Origin: Kytococcus schroeteri
Lineage (GTDB): Bacteria; Actinomycetota; Actinomycetes; Actinomycetales; Dermatophilaceae
Direction of reading: 5' to 3'
DNA length: 64,000 nucleotides
NCBI RefSeq assembly: GCF_042433515.1
Contig: NZ_JBHLVH010000004.1
Span: 62,001-126,000, forward strand
Both the position numbers and the translations under genes were made by a program. A model generated the notes under the pieces. That model ran no database searches. It was not told the DNA's origin and worked only from the letters and a program-made list of their open reading frames with translations. Below, piece after piece: positions 32,871-41,704 of the stretch (within the stretch, counting starts at the first letter, position 1; each line of letters opens with the position of its first letter).

Positions 32871-35800
32871 TCAGGCGCGCGGCAGGTCCACGTCCTTGAG
32901 CCGTTGGCTCACCACCTGGCTGATGCCGTCGCCCTTCATCGAGACGCCGTAGAGGGCGTCGGCGACCTCCATGGTGCGCTTCTGGTGGGTGATGACGATG
33001 AGCTGGCTGGAGTCGCGCAGCTCCTCGAAGAGCTGGATGAGGCGGCCCAGGTTGGTGTCGTCCAGGGCGGCCTCCACCTCGTCCATGATGTAGAAGGGCG
33101 AGGGGCGGGCCTTGAAGATGCTCACCAGCAGTGCCACGGCCGTCAGTGAGCGCTCGCCGCCGGAGAGCAGCGAGAGCCGCTTGACCTTCTTGCCCGGCGG
33201 CCGGGCGTGCACCTCGATGCCGGTGGTGAGCATGTCCTCGGGGTCGGTGAGCTCCAGGCGCCCCTCGCCGCCGGGGAACAGGCGGGAGAACACGCCCTCG
33301 AACTCGCGGGCCACGTCCGCGTAGGCCTCCTCGAAGGCGGTGCGGACACGCTCGTCCACCTCGGCCACGAGGTCGAGCAGCGCCTCCTTGGAGCTCACGA
33401 GGTCGTCGAGCTGGCCGGCGAGGAACTGGTGGCGCTCCTCCATGGCCGCGTACTCCTCCAGCGCCAAGGGGTTCACGGCGCCGAGGGCCTTGAGGTCGCG
33501 CTCGGCGCGGCGCAGGCGCTTGGCCTGCTCGTCGCGCACGAAGGGCACGGTGGCGGGGTCGCCGTCCTCGTCCACGGACTGCTCGCCGTCGTCGTCGAGC
33601 ACCGGCACGGGCACCTCGGGGCCGTACTCGGACACCAGCGGCCCCGGCTCCATGCCCAGCTCGTCGGCGGCGCGCTGCACCAGGGACTCCACACGCAGGC
33701 GCATCTCGGCACGGGCCACCTCGTCGCGGTGCACGGCGTCGGTGAGCTCGCGGACGCGGTCGGTGAGCTCGGCGATGCGGGTGCGGCGCGCGGCGAGCTC
33801 GGAACGCTGCTCGGCGCGTGCGGCCTCGGCGCCCTGCCGGCCGGCCTCGGCCTCCTCACGGGTGGCCTCCAGGCGCTGCACCAGGGCGGTGGCCCGCTCG
33901 GCGATGCCGCGGGCGTGCTCCGCGGCGCGGCGGCGCTGGGCGGCCCGGCGAGCGGCGTCCTGGCGGGCGAGCACCTCGTTGCGGGCCTGGGCGGCCAGCG
34001 CGTCGCCGCGGCCGGCGATGGCCTTGAGGCGCTCGGCGGCGGTGCGGGCGGCCAGGCGGGCCTCGGTCTCGGCGGTGCGGGCCTGGGCGGCGGCCGTGGC
34101 CAGTCGCTCCCGCTCGGCAGTGTCGTCCGCGGCGTCGGGCGCCTCGGCGGCCTCGGTGCGGGCGGCCTCCAGGCGCTCCTCGAGGGCGGCCAGGTCCTGC
34201 TCGTCGGCCGCGGCCTCGGCCCGCCGGGCCTCCAGGCGCTGGGTCGCCTTCTCGATGGTGGAGGCGGCCTGCCGCTCGGCCTGCGCGGCCTGGGCGAGCT
34301 CCTCGGCCACGGCGGCCATGCGGGCGTCGGACTCGTGGAGGGCGGCCAGGGCCTCGTCGGCGGCCGGCTGGGCCTGCGCGAGGCGCTCCTGGGCGGCGTC
34401 GCGGGCCTGCTCGGCGGCGGCCACCTCCTCGCGGGCGGTCTCCAGCTCGGCCAGGGCGCGCTCGTGGTCGGCGGCCACCTCCACGGCCGACGGTCCGGCC
34501 GAGGAGCCGCCGGTGACGCGGTGGCGGGTCCACAGCTCGCCGGTGGCGGTGGCCACGGCCTGCACGGCCGGCTCGGTCTGCAGCACCTGCTGGGCGGCGG
34601 CCTCGTCGGCGGCCAGGGCGGTGCCGGACAGCGCCTCGGCCACCGCGTCGGCCAGGGAGGTGGAGACCTCCACCACCGCGAGCGCCCACACGGCCTCGCC
34701 GGGCAGGGCGGTCGCGGGAGCGCGCTCGGCCAGGGCGGTGGTGGCCGCATCCGCGCGGTCCCCGAGCAGCAGGGTGGCCTGCCCGGCATCGTGCTGGGCC
34801 AGGTGGGCCAGCGCGGTGGTGGCGGCCGCGCGCCCGTCCACGACGAGCGAGCCCGCCACCGGGCCCAGGGCGACGGCCAGCGCGGCCTCGTGGCCTGGCG
34901 CCACGGAGAGGTGGTCGGTGAACTCTCCCAGCACGCCGGCGGGGCCGTCGTCGGCCACGAGGGTGGCCGAGCCGTCCCGGCGCTGCAGGGCCACCGCCAG
35001 GCCCTCCACGCGGGCGGTGAGCCGCTGCACCCCCTGCTGGGCGGCGTTGAGGCGGTTGCGCGCGTCCTCCAGCGCGGCCCGGGCGGTGTCCACCTGCTCC
35101 TGGGCGGCCTCGTACGCGGCATCGAGGCCGGCCTCCCCGGACTCGGCCTCCTCCATGCCGCCCTCGAGCTCGGCCAGCCGCGCAGACGCGGCCTGCGCGG
35201 CCTCGCGCCCGGCGGCGATGTCGGCCTCCAGCCGCTCGATCTCGGCCTGCGCGGAGGCCACCCGCGAACGCCGCACCTCGACCTGCCCGCCGAGCGTGGC
35301 CAGCCCCTCGCGACGGTCGGCGGCGGCCTTGGCCAGACGCTCCAGACGCTGCACCTCGGCACCGTGGGCGGCCTCGGCCTCCTTCTTGGCCGCGGTGGCC
35401 TCGGTGAGGGCGGCCTCGGTGGACTCGATGCGCTCGCGCTCGTCGGCCTCCTGCTGGCGCAGCTCGGCGGCCTGTCGCTCCAGCTGCGCGGGGTCGCGTC
35501 CGCTGCGGCTGCGCTGCTCCGACTCGGTCGCGTCGCGCTCGGCCAGCCCGGCCCGCTCGGTGGCCAGGCGGCCGGCGGCCCGGGTGCGCTCCACGAGGGT
35601 GCCCAGCTCGAACCAGGCGCTGCGGAAGGCGTCGTGCCGCTCGTCGGCGGTGGCCACGGCGCGCTCCAGCTCCTCCAGCCCCTGCGAGGCGGCAGCCAGA
35701 GCGGCCTCGGCCTCCTGCCGGCGGTCCAGGGCGGCCTTCTCGTCGGCGAGGTCGGTCTCCAGCGCGGCCTGCTGCTGCACGAGGTCGTCGGCCAGCAGGC

Positions 35801-36482
35801 GCGCACGGGCGTCGCGGACGGTGATGTGGATGACCGCGGCCCGGCGGGCGGTGGCGGCCTGACGCCCCAACGGGCCCAGCTGGCGGCGGATCTCGGCGGT
35901 GAGGTCGCGGACGCGGGCGAGGTCGCCCTCCATCGCGTCCAGCTTGCGCAGCGCCTTCTCCTTGCGGCGGCGGTGCTTGAGCACGCCGGCCGCCTCCTCC
36001 ACGAAGCCGCGCCGGTCCTCCGGGGTGGCGCGCAGCACCGCATCGAGCTGGCCCTGCCCCACGATGACGTGCATCTCGCGGCCGATGCCGGAGTCACTGA
36101 GCAACTCCTGCACGTCGAGCAGGCGGCAGGGCGCGCCGTTGATGGCGTACTCCGACCCGCCGGAGCGGAACATGGTGCGGCTGATCGTCACCTCGGAGTA
36201 GTCGATGGGCAGCGCACCGTCGCTGTTGTCGATGGTCATGGCCACCTCGGCGCGGCCCAGCGGCGCGCGGCCGGAGGTGCCGGCGAAGATGACGTCCTCC
36301 ATCTTGCCGCCGCGCAGCGACTTGGCGCCCTGCTCGCCCATCACCCAGGCCAGGGCGTCCACGACGTTGGACTTGCCCGACCCGTTGGGCCCCACGATGG
36401 CGGTGATGCCCGGCTCGAGCTCCATGCGGGTGGACGAGGCGAACGACTTGAACCCCTTGAGGGTCAGGGACGTCACGTACAC
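32871..36482 (-). CDS. smc: Chromosome segregation protein SMC
   Basis: Core ATPase of the condensin-like SMC-ScpAB complex. The 1203-residue protein has a head with Walker A GPNGSGKSNVVDALAWV at 32-39, long Ala/Glu/Arg-rich coiled coils, and a hinge around 500-680 (LLGDRADAATTALAERAPATA). The C-terminal head has the signature LLSGGERSLTAVALL and Walker B YIMDEVEAALDD. GTG start at 36482 with AGGAAG upstream. The coiled coils are unusually Ala-rich, reflecting base composition. Confidence 0.97.
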   Translation of the reverse strand: MYVTSLTLKGFKSFASSTRMELEPGITAIVGPNGSGKSNVVDALAWVMGEQGAKSLRGGKMEDVIFAGTSGRAPLGRAEVAMTIDNSDGALPIDYSEVTISRTMFRSGGSEYAINGAPCRLLDVQELLSDSGIGREMHVIVGQGQLDAVLRATPEDRRGFVEEAAGVLKHRRRKEKALRKLDAMEGDLARVRDLTAEIRRQLGPLGRQAATARRAAVIHITVRDARARLLADDLVQQQAALETDLADEKAALDRRQEAEAALAAASQGLEELERAVATADERHDAFRSAWFELGTLVERTRAAGRLATERAGLAERDATESEQRSRSGRDPAQLERQAAELRQQEADERERIESTEAALTEATAAKKEAEAAHGAEVQRLERLAKAAADRREGLATLGGQVEVRRSRVASAQAEIERLEADIAAGREAAQAASARLAELEGGMEEAESGEAGLDAAYEAAQEQVDTARAALEDARNRLNAAQQGVQRLTARVEGLAVALQRRDGSATLVADDGPAGVLGEFTDHLSVAPGHEAALAVALGPVAGSLVVDGRAAATTALAHLAQHDAGQATLLLGDRADAATTALAERAPATALPGEAVWALAVVEVSTSLADAVAEALSGTALAADEAAAQQVLQTEPAVQAVATATGELWTRHRVTGGSSAGPSAVEVAADHERALAELETAREEVAAAEQARDAAQERLAQAQPAADEALAALHESDARMAAVAEELAQAAQAERQAASTIEKATQRLEARRAEAAADEQDLAALEERLEAARTEAAEAPDAADDTAERERLATAAAQARTAETEARLAARTAAERLKAIAGRGDALAAQARNEVLARQDAARRAAQRRRAAEHARGIAERATALVQRLEATREEAEAGRQGAEAARAEQRSELAARRTRIAELTDRVRELTDAVHRDEVARAEMRLRVESLVQRAADELGMEPGPLVSEYGPEVPVPVLDDDGEQSVDEDGDPATVPFVRDEQAKRLRRAERDLKALGAVNPLALEEYAAMEERHQFLAGQLDDLVSSKEALLDLVAEVDERVRTAFEEAYADVAREFEGVFSRLFPGGEGRLELTDPEDMLTTGIEVHARPPGKKVKRLSLLSGGERSLTAVALLVSIFKARPSPFYIMDEVEAALDDTNLGRLIQLFEELRDSSQLIVITHQKRTMEVADALYGVSMKGDGISQVVSQRLKDVDLPRA

Positions 36483-36531
36483 GGGTGGGGGCTTCCTGTC
36501 AGCGGGCGGTCACGGCGGCGGCCGTCGCGTC

Positions 36532-36537
36532 ATCCTA
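36532..36537 (-). promoter_or_regulatory. -10 candidate for smc-ftsY
   Basis: TAGGAT (36537-36532, minus strand) in the 93-base acyP-smc gap would give a leader of about 42 bases that contains the AGGAAG ribosome site. No convincing -35 is seen. Confidence 0.35.
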
Positions 36538-36575
36538 CGGAAGGGCGCCCCGCGTCCTGGGGCCGCGGGCGCGCG

Positions 36576-36896
36576 TCACTTCTCGACGAAGCCCGTCACG
36601 CCCTCCCGCGCGTCACCCTCCTGGCGCACCACGGCGTCCACGCGGCCGGGGCGGCCGTGCGACGAGGGGTCCTCGCGCAGCAGGGCCTCCAGGGCGGCGA
36701 TGTCCGCGCCGCGCCCCTGGGCCACCACCTCCACCCGTCCGTCGGACATGTTGCGGGCGTGCCCCACCAGCCCCAGCTCGAGGGCGCGGCTGCGGGTCCA
36801 CCAGCGGAAGCCGACGCCCTGCACGTGGCCCTTCACGAAGAGGGTGGCGCGGCGGTGGCCGGCAGAGGGGGTGGGCGTCTCCTCGGGTGGGGTCAT
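36576..36896 (-). CDS. acyP: Acylphosphatase
   Basis: Hydrolyses acyl phosphates such as acetyl or carbamoyl phosphate. The 106-residue protein has the family signature GHVQGVGFRWW (catalytic Arg about residue 31) and the catalytic Asn in GHARNMSDGRVEV (about 49). The ATG at 36896 overlaps the stop of the upstream glycosyltransferase as ATGA, so acyP is co-transcribed with the four-gene cluster. The acyP-smc order is as in M. tuberculosis, which indicates that the cluster was inserted upstream of acyP. Confidence 0.95.
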   Translation of the reverse strand: MTPPEETPTPSAGHRRATLFVKGHVQGVGFRWWTRSRALELGLVGHARNMSDGRVEVVAQGRGADIAALEALLREDPSSHGRPGRVDAVVRQEGDAREGVTGFVEK

Positions 36897-37657
36897 GGGT
36901 GCTCCTGCGGGTCGGTGGTGCGGGCCCCCAGTGTGCCTCCCAACCGGGCCAGCAGGGCGCTGAGCCCGTCGGCGGCCCGGCCGTCGGTGCGTCCCGAGGT
37001 GTGCACCACGAGGTCCCGGGGCGTGGCCACCGGCAGCCCGGCGGCTCGCAGGGCCTGCACGAGGGCGACGTCCTCGCCCCGGGCGCGGTGCGGGAAACCG
37101 CCGATCGCGAGGTAGGCGTCCGCACGAACGGCCAGGTTGGCCCCATAGGCGTGCCAGTGGCCTCGCGCGTGCAGGCCGGTGGCCACCTCGGCGTCGTAGG
37201 CACGGCGGGCCTCCGGGGGTGCCTGCCAGCCGACCAGGTCCACCAGCCCTGCCACGGCGACGGCGTCCTCGGCGCGTGCTGCGGCGAGGGCCCGGGTGAG
37301 CCAGTCGACCGGGACGCGGGAGTCGGCGTCGGTGGTGAACAGCCAGGTGTGCGCGGGGTCGCCTGGGTCCAGGCCGTGCCGCAGCGCGCGGTCACGCACC
37401 TGCCCCACCGTCTCCGAGACGCCGTCGAGCAGCACCTCGCCGGTCACGTGCTCCGGCAGGGGGCCGGCCAACACCCCGTGTGCGAGGGCGGCCGTGGCGT
37501 CCCGGCACCGGTGGGCAGCGACCACGAGGTGCACCTGGTCCGCCCTGCCCGCATCCACCCTGACCGCCTCCCCCGCAGCCGCGACGAGGGCACCCAGCGC
37601 GGCGGGGAGCAGCTCGGCCTCGTCGCGCGCCGGCACCCCGATGACGACGCGGGTCAC
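36893..37657 (-). CDS. Family-2 (GT-A) glycosyltransferase of the PIG-L/NodS cluster
   Basis: A 254-residue soluble glycosyltransferase. It has a nucleotide-sugar-binding N-terminus (VIGVPARDEAELLPAALGAL), the metal-binding DxD as Asp110-Ala-Asp112 in LFTTDADSRVPVDWL, and an ANLAVRADAYLAIGGF acceptor-loop motif with GEDVALVQAL further on. No membrane helices, so it acts in the cytosol on a soluble or membrane-surface acceptor. The GTG at 37657 overlaps the preceding stop (GTGA) and its stop overlaps acyP. Donor and acceptor are unknown. Confidence 0.82.
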   Translation of the reverse strand: MTRVVIGVPARDEAELLPAALGALVAAAGEAVRVDAGRADQVHLVVAAHRCRDATAALAHGVLAGPLPEHVTGEVLLDGVSETVGQVRDRALRHGLDPGDPAHTWLFTTDADSRVPVDWLTRALAAARAEDAVAVAGLVDLVGWQAPPEARRAYDAEVATGLHARGHWHAYGANLAVRADAYLAIGGFPHRARGEDVALVQALRAAGLPVATPRDLVVHTSGRTDGRAADGLSALLARLGGTLGARTTDPQEHP

Positions 37658-38682
37658 GCAGGCTGCCCCAGCCCGACGGCGGCCCGGTCGGCGGGGTGCT
37701 GGGCGAGGTAGACCTCCAGGTCGGCCACGCTGCGCGCCAGGTCCTCGTCCTGTGCCAGACCCACCGCCCCGCCGAGCACGCGCACGTGGCCCAGCACCCG
37801 CGTGCCGGCCGAGGCCACCACGGCGCGGACCTCCTGCGAGAGGCCTGCCAGCGCCTCGCGGGTGCCGGCACCGAGGGCGTCCCACTCCCCCATCGACCCC
37901 GGCGGCATCAACTCCTCGAGCCGGCGACCCGCCTCCTGCAGCACGGCCCCCGCGGCCACCAGCTCGGTGCGCACCAGACCGTGGCGCCGGGCACGCTCGG
38001 GGCTCGGCGGGGCCCCGGCCCCGAACCGCCCGGCCTCGCGCGCCACCCGCACCGTCGCTCCCCACCACACCGCGGCCACGCCCACCCCACCGGGCAGGAA
38101 GGCCGGACGCGCCAGGTACCAGCCGGGTGCCCCCACCTCGGCGGAGGCGGCACAGGTGGTGCGGACCGGCACCGTCCAGGAGCGCGAGGTGGCCATGGCG
38201 GTCACGGGCCACGAGGCGGGGTCGCCCTCCCAGCCCGCCACGGGCAGGTCGAGCAGGCGGTGGGTGCCCTCGGCGTCCACCGCCGTGACCAACGCCCGGT
38301 CCAGCACGCCGACCCCGGAGGCGAAGCGCAGCTCACCGGACACCTCCCAGCCACCTGGCACCGGGCGGGCGACCGGTCCGCTGCCCCGGGAGCGGGAGGC
38401 CCACACGCCGTACAGCGCGCCGGGCTCGGGCGTGCGGCCGGCCTGGGCCAGCACACGCACGGCGTCGGCGTGCCCCTCGGCCAGACGCGACCACCCGATG
38501 TCGGTGGCGCCCCGCCGCGCGAGCGCGTCGAGCAGCTGCGGCCAGGTGAGCCCCGCCCAGTCCACGTCGGCCGTGAGGCGGTGCACGGCATCGCGGAGGG
38601 TGGCCGGGTCGGTCGACCAGCGCGGCAGGTCACCGACCTCCAGCGGGGTCGGCAGGTCGATGAGGTGGGTCACGGGGGTCAT
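37654..38682 (-). CDS. Acyl-CoA dehydrogenase-like protein of the PIG-L/NodS cluster
   Basis: A 342-residue protein that resembles acyl-CoA dehydrogenases in the beta-barrel middle domain (GPVARPVPGGWEVSGELRFASG at about 98-119) and in the C-terminal helical bundle (VRVLGGAVGLAQDEDLARSVADLEVYLAQHP). It is about 40 residues shorter than classical enzymes, and I cannot point to the usual catalytic Glu, so flavin binding and dehydrogenation are inferred. It may oxidise an acyl chain or an amine, or have lost the classical activity. ATG at 38682 and stop both overlap neighbours by four bases. Confidence 0.68.
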   Translation of the reverse strand: MTPVTHLIDLPTPLEVGDLPRWSTDPATLRDAVHRLTADVDWAGLTWPQLLDALARRGATDIGWSRLAEGHADAVRVLAQAGRTPEPGALYGVWASRSRGSGPVARPVPGGWEVSGELRFASGVGVLDRALVTAVDAEGTHRLLDLPVAGWEGDPASWPVTAMATSRSWTVPVRTTCAASAEVGAPGWYLARPAFLPGGVGVAAVWWGATVRVAREAGRFGAGAPPSPERARRHGLVRTELVAAGAVLQEAGRRLEELMPPGSMGEWDALGAGTREALAGLSQEVRAVVASAGTRVLGHVRVLGGAVGLAQDEDLARSVADLEVYLAQHPADRAAVGLGQPA

Positions 38683-39302
38683 GTCTCCTCCGGGGCGTCG
38701 TGGGCGGTCGGGCTCGAGGCGGTGCGCGTCCAGGAGTCGAGCACGAAGTCCTCCTCGCGGTGCCCCACGCGGTGCCTCCACCCGGCGGTCCGCAGGCCGG
38801 TGTCCAGCTCGGCCTGGGCCGCAGTGCCCGACAGGTGCGCGTCGCCGGGGTGGTGGCGCCAGGTGACGGCCAGCACCTCGGCCCGCGGTACGCCGTGGAC
38901 CGCGGCCTCCAGCACGGCGGGCAGCGCCCCGCGGGTGGCGTCGTCGAGGTAGTAGAGCACCTCGGAGAGCACCACCAGGTCGCAGCCCACGGCGGCCACG
39001 GGGCGGTCGGGCAGCACGCACCGGGTGGCCCGTGCGCGGTGCCCCGCGGCGGCCAGCCGGGCGGCGCTGAGCTCCACGGCGCGGGCGGCGGCGTCGCTGG
39101 CCACCACCTCGTCACAGCGGTCCAGCAGGTCGGCGGCCAGGTGGCCGGTGCCGCTCGCGGCGTCCCAGGCCCGGGCGTAGCGCTCCCGGGTGAGGGCGGC
39201 CAGGACGACGGTGCGCTTGCGGCGCTCGTACCAGTGGGTGCCCACCCCGAAGGGGTCGTCCTGCCCGGCGTACCAGGCGTCCACGTCCGGTCCCCGGCTC
39301 AC
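38679..39302 (-). CDS. NodS-like SAM-dependent methyltransferase
   Basis: A 207-residue class I methyltransferase. The N-terminal DDPFGVGTHWYERRKRTVVL matches the start of NodS proteins, which N-methylate the deacetylated glucosamine of Nod factors. Motif I is DAASGTGHLAADLL at about 47-60, with an acidic end to strand 2 (VVASDAA) and DLVVLSEVLYYLDD as motif IV. The GTG at 39302 overlaps the PIG-L stop (GTGA). By analogy it would methylate an amino group exposed by the deacetylase encoded just upstream; the substrate is not known. Confidence 0.8.
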   Translation of the reverse strand: MSRGPDVDAWYAGQDDPFGVGTHWYERRKRTVVLAALTRERYARAWDAASGTGHLAADLLDRCDEVVASDAAARAVELSAARLAAAGHRARATRCVLPDRPVAAVGCDLVVLSEVLYYLDDATRGALPAVLEAAVHGVPRAEVLAVTWRHHPGDAHLSGTAAQAELDTGLRTAGWRHRVGHREEDFVLDSWTRTASSPTAHDAPEET

Positions 39303-40054
39303 GCGACCTCCCCCGGGGCGCCCACGGCCAGGCGCTGCACGCCGTGGTGGGCCAGCGCCCCCGGCGGCACGACCGCGCCCCACCCGGGCACCTGCTCGGT
39401 GGTCTGCGAGGGGTAGCAGGTCAGCGCCGCCCCGCGGGCGGCCTCGGTGTGCGCGGGGGTCCCGACGACCGCGAGCCGCCACCCGGTGGCGGCGAGCTGC
39501 TCCGGGCGGCACCAGACCGTGGCCCAGACAGGGAACTCGAGCACCTCGATGCCGCGACGGCCCGCCTCCCGCGCCACGACCTCGCCCAGGGCGGCGTGGT
39601 CGGGATGCGGGTCCAGGCGCCAGGGCACGAGCACGGCGGACGGAGCCGACTCCTCGAGCACCGCGGCGACCCACGCCGCCAGCTCGTCAGGGCGTGCGTC
39701 GAGCGCCCCGTCGGGGAGCCCACCCCATCGACCCGGGCGGGCGCCGAGTGCGGCCACGGCGGCGAGCCACTCGGCCCGGCGCACGGCCCCCACGTCGTCC
39801 ACCCCGGGCACCGGACGGCCCAGGTAGCACCCCTCCCCCGCGGTGGCGCAGTGCGCGGTGGCCCCGACGGTGCCCGCCAGGTGGGCCACGAGCCGCCCGG
39901 CACCGATGACCTCGTCGTCCGGGTGCGCCGAGAGGACCGCCACCGGGCCGGCCACCGCGGGCAGGGGCAGGACGGATCCCTCGGCGGGCGCGGGCAGCGA
40001 CTCCGGCGCGAGGCACCCGGGACGACGGGGTGGGGTGGGGTCGGGGATCAGCAC
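39299..40054 (-). CDS. PIG-L (LmbE-like) family N-deacetylase
   Basis: A 251-residue zinc-dependent deacetylase. Zinc and catalytic residues are in AHPDDEVIG (about 43-51) and HPDH (150-153). Relatives remove acetyl from GlcNAc-linked substrates (GlcNAc-PI, GlcNAc-Ins in mycothiol synthesis, bacillithiol, antibiotics). The residues around LVPWRLDPHPDHAALGEVV match PIG-L clearly. GTG start at 40054. As first gene of the four-gene cluster it would expose a free amine for the NodS-like enzyme. It is distinct from MshB in context, since no mycothiol gene is nearby. Confidence 0.86.
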   Translation of the reverse strand: MLIPDPTPPRRPGCLAPESLPAPAEGSVLPLPAVAGPVAVLSAHPDDEVIGAGRLVAHLAGTVGATAHCATAGEGCYLGRPVPGVDDVGAVRRAEWLAAVAALGARPGRWGGLPDGALDARPDELAAWVAAVLEESAPSAVLVPWRLDPHPDHAALGEVVAREAGRRGIEVLEFPVWATVWCRPEQLAATGWRLAVVGTPAHTEAARGAALTCYPSQTTEQVPGWGAVVPPGALAHHGVQRLAVGAPGEVA

Positions 40055-40105
40055 GCCCCCACTGTCACAGCCCCGGCCGGTGCCCGCACCCCGGACGACG
40101 CGCGC

Positions 40106-40813
40106 TCAGGGCAGAACCGAGATCTTCTGCCAGATGCGCGCCGCCAGGTCGCTGGCCAGCGACTCCACGTCCGAGACCGTGTCCAGCACCACGTCGTCGC
40201 CCGAGGCCTCGGCGCACAGGGCGGCCACCTTGCCCACCATCGAGAGCATCTCGGCGCAGTAGTCCAGGTAGTGCGCCATCTCCTCGCGGGTCATGGGGTC
40301 GCGCACCGAGGCGCCGGTGGGCACGTAGTCGGCGCGCAGGTGCTCGGGGTCCTTGGTCACCTGGTGCATGTCGATGACGTGCGCCGTGGACCGCAGCCGG
40401 TGCAGCAGCCCGAGCATGCGGGAGCGCTCGTGGCGTGCGGGCGCCATCATGAGGAACCAGATGGCCAGGGCCGAGAACACGAGGTCGTTGACGCCGGTCT
40501 CCAGCAGGGCCAGCAGGTCGGCCGGCTCTCCCAGGCCGTCGGCGCGCAGGTCGAGCACCACCTGCCCCACCACCACGGCGGTGGCCACGGCCAGAGCGGC
40601 GGCCAGCAGGCCGGTCACCCAGCGCATCACCCGCAGCCGCAGGCGGCTGGAGTCCGAGGTGTCCTCCACCTCGTCGGCCAGGGAGCGCAGGTGGTCGGCC
40701 ACGCCGGCCAGGGAGCGCTCGGGGAAGCGGGCGCGGATGCGGCGGGCCAGCCGGTCGATGGAGGCCTGCACCGCATCGGCCTCGAGGTGGTCGGGCACCC
40801 ACTCGCCACTCAC
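40106..40813 (-). CDS. Hypothetical two-helix membrane protein upstream of the PIG-L cluster
   Basis: A 235-residue protein of unrecognised family. An amphipathic N-terminal region (about 1-60, RIRARFPERSLAGVADHLRSL) precedes two membrane helices at about 64-90 and 108-125 (NDLVFSALAIWFLMMAP). A cytosolic helical C-terminus ends ARIWQKISVLP. The GTG start at 40813 overlaps the mutM stop (GTGA), and the PIG-L gene starts 51 bases after its stop, so it joins mutM to the cluster transcriptionally. Function unknown; it could be unrelated to the cluster or act as its membrane anchor. Confidence 0.7.
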   Translation of the reverse strand: MSGEWVPDHLEADAVQASIDRLARRIRARFPERSLAGVADHLRSLADEVEDTSDSSRLRLRVMRWVTGLLAAALAVATAVVVGQVVLDLRADGLGEPADLLALLETGVNDLVFSALAIWFLMMAPARHERSRMLGLLHRLRSTAHVIDMHQVTKDPEHLRADYVPTGASVRDPMTREEMAHYLDYCAEMLSMVGKVAALCAEASGDDVVLDTVSDVESLASDLAARIWQKISVLP

Positions 40814-41703
40814 CGGACGTCCCCCTTCGGCGCGTGGCGCGGGCGGGTCTGGCAGGCGGGGCACCAGTGGGAGCTGCGGCCGTCGAAGGGCGAGCGCAGC
40901 ACCGTGGCGCCGCACCGCGGGCAGGGACGGCCCTGCTGGCCGTAGACCGCCAGGCGGCGGTCGAAGTAGCCGCTGGCGCCGTTGACGTTGACGTAGAGGG
41001 CGTCGAACGAGGTGCCGCCCTGCTCGAGGGCCTCGGCCATGACGTCCTGCAGGTGGCCGATGAGGCGGCGCGCGGCCGGGCGGGTCAGCGCGGTGCCGGG
41101 GCGCTCCCCGTGCACGCCGGTGCGCCACAGCGCTTCGTCGGCGTAGATGTTGCCCACGCCGCTGACGAGACCTTGGTCGAGCACGGCGCGCTTCACCGGG
41201 CCACGGCGCGTCACCAGCCGGGCGGCCACGACCTCGGCGTCGAAGACGGCCTCGAAGGGGTCGGGCGCGATGTGGGTGGTGCTCGCCGGCACCCCGCCGG
41301 GGTGGTCGCCGCCGAAGGGGTCGGTCACCAGCGGCTCGACGGACCACCCGCCGAAGGTGCGCTGGTCGGCGAAGCGCAGCGAGGGGCCCTCGTCCTCGAA
41401 GTCGAGGCGGGCGTGCTCGTGGCGCACCGCCGGGTCGTCCGGGGGCAGCACGAGCATCTGGCCGCTCATGCCCAGGTGGGTCACCAGCGCCGAGGCGTCG
41501 TCGAGGGCGAGCCAGAGGAACTTGCCGCGCCGCTCGGCCGAGGTGGGCGTGCGCCCGGTGAGGCGCTCGGCCAGGGCCGCGGCCCCACCTGCGTGGCGCC
41601 GGGCCACGCGTTCGCCGCGCACCTCGGCCACTGCGATGCGGCGGCCCACCACGTGGTCGGCCAGACCGGCGCGGACGACCTCGACCTCGGGGAGCTCAGG
41701 CAC
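40810..41703 (-). CDS. mutM: Formamidopyrimidine-DNA glycosylase (Fpg/MutM)
   Basis: Excises 8-oxoguanine and formamidopyrimidines and nicks the abasic site. The GTG at 41703 gives the obligatory N-terminus PELPEVE (catalytic Pro2 and Glu3). The 297-residue protein also has RRGKFLWL with the conserved Lys, LVTHLGMSGQM, GVGNIYADEALW and a C-terminal zinc finger CPRCG...CPACQ. It lies one base after the rnc stop, as in M. tuberculosis (Rv2925c-Rv2924c). Confidence 0.97.
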   Translation of the reverse strand: MPELPEVEVVRAGLADHVVGRRIAVAEVRGERVARRHAGGAAALAERLTGRTPTSAERRGKFLWLALDDASALVTHLGMSGQMLVLPPDDPAVRHEHARLDFEDEGPSLRFADQRTFGGWSVEPLVTDPFGGDHPGGVPASTTHIAPDPFEAVFDAEVVAARLVTRRGPVKRAVLDQGLVSGVGNIYADEALWRTGVHGERPGTALTRPAARRLIGHLQDVMAEALEQGGTSFDALYVNVNGASGYFDRRLAVYGQQGRPCPRCGATVLRSPFDGRSSHWCPACQTRPRHAPKGDVR

Positions 41704-41704
41704 C

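Noticed and set aside
39299..40054. Assignment of the PIG-L gene as mshB of mycothiol synthesis
   Set aside because: The operon partners are not mycothiol genes and the sequence context points to a separate glycoconjugate; MshB identity cannot be supported.
36893..40054. Calling the cluster true nod genes
   Set aside because: Only the methyltransferase resembles a Nod protein closely. The deacetylase is PIG-L, not the NodB polysaccharide-deacetylase fold, and no NodA or NodC homologue is present.
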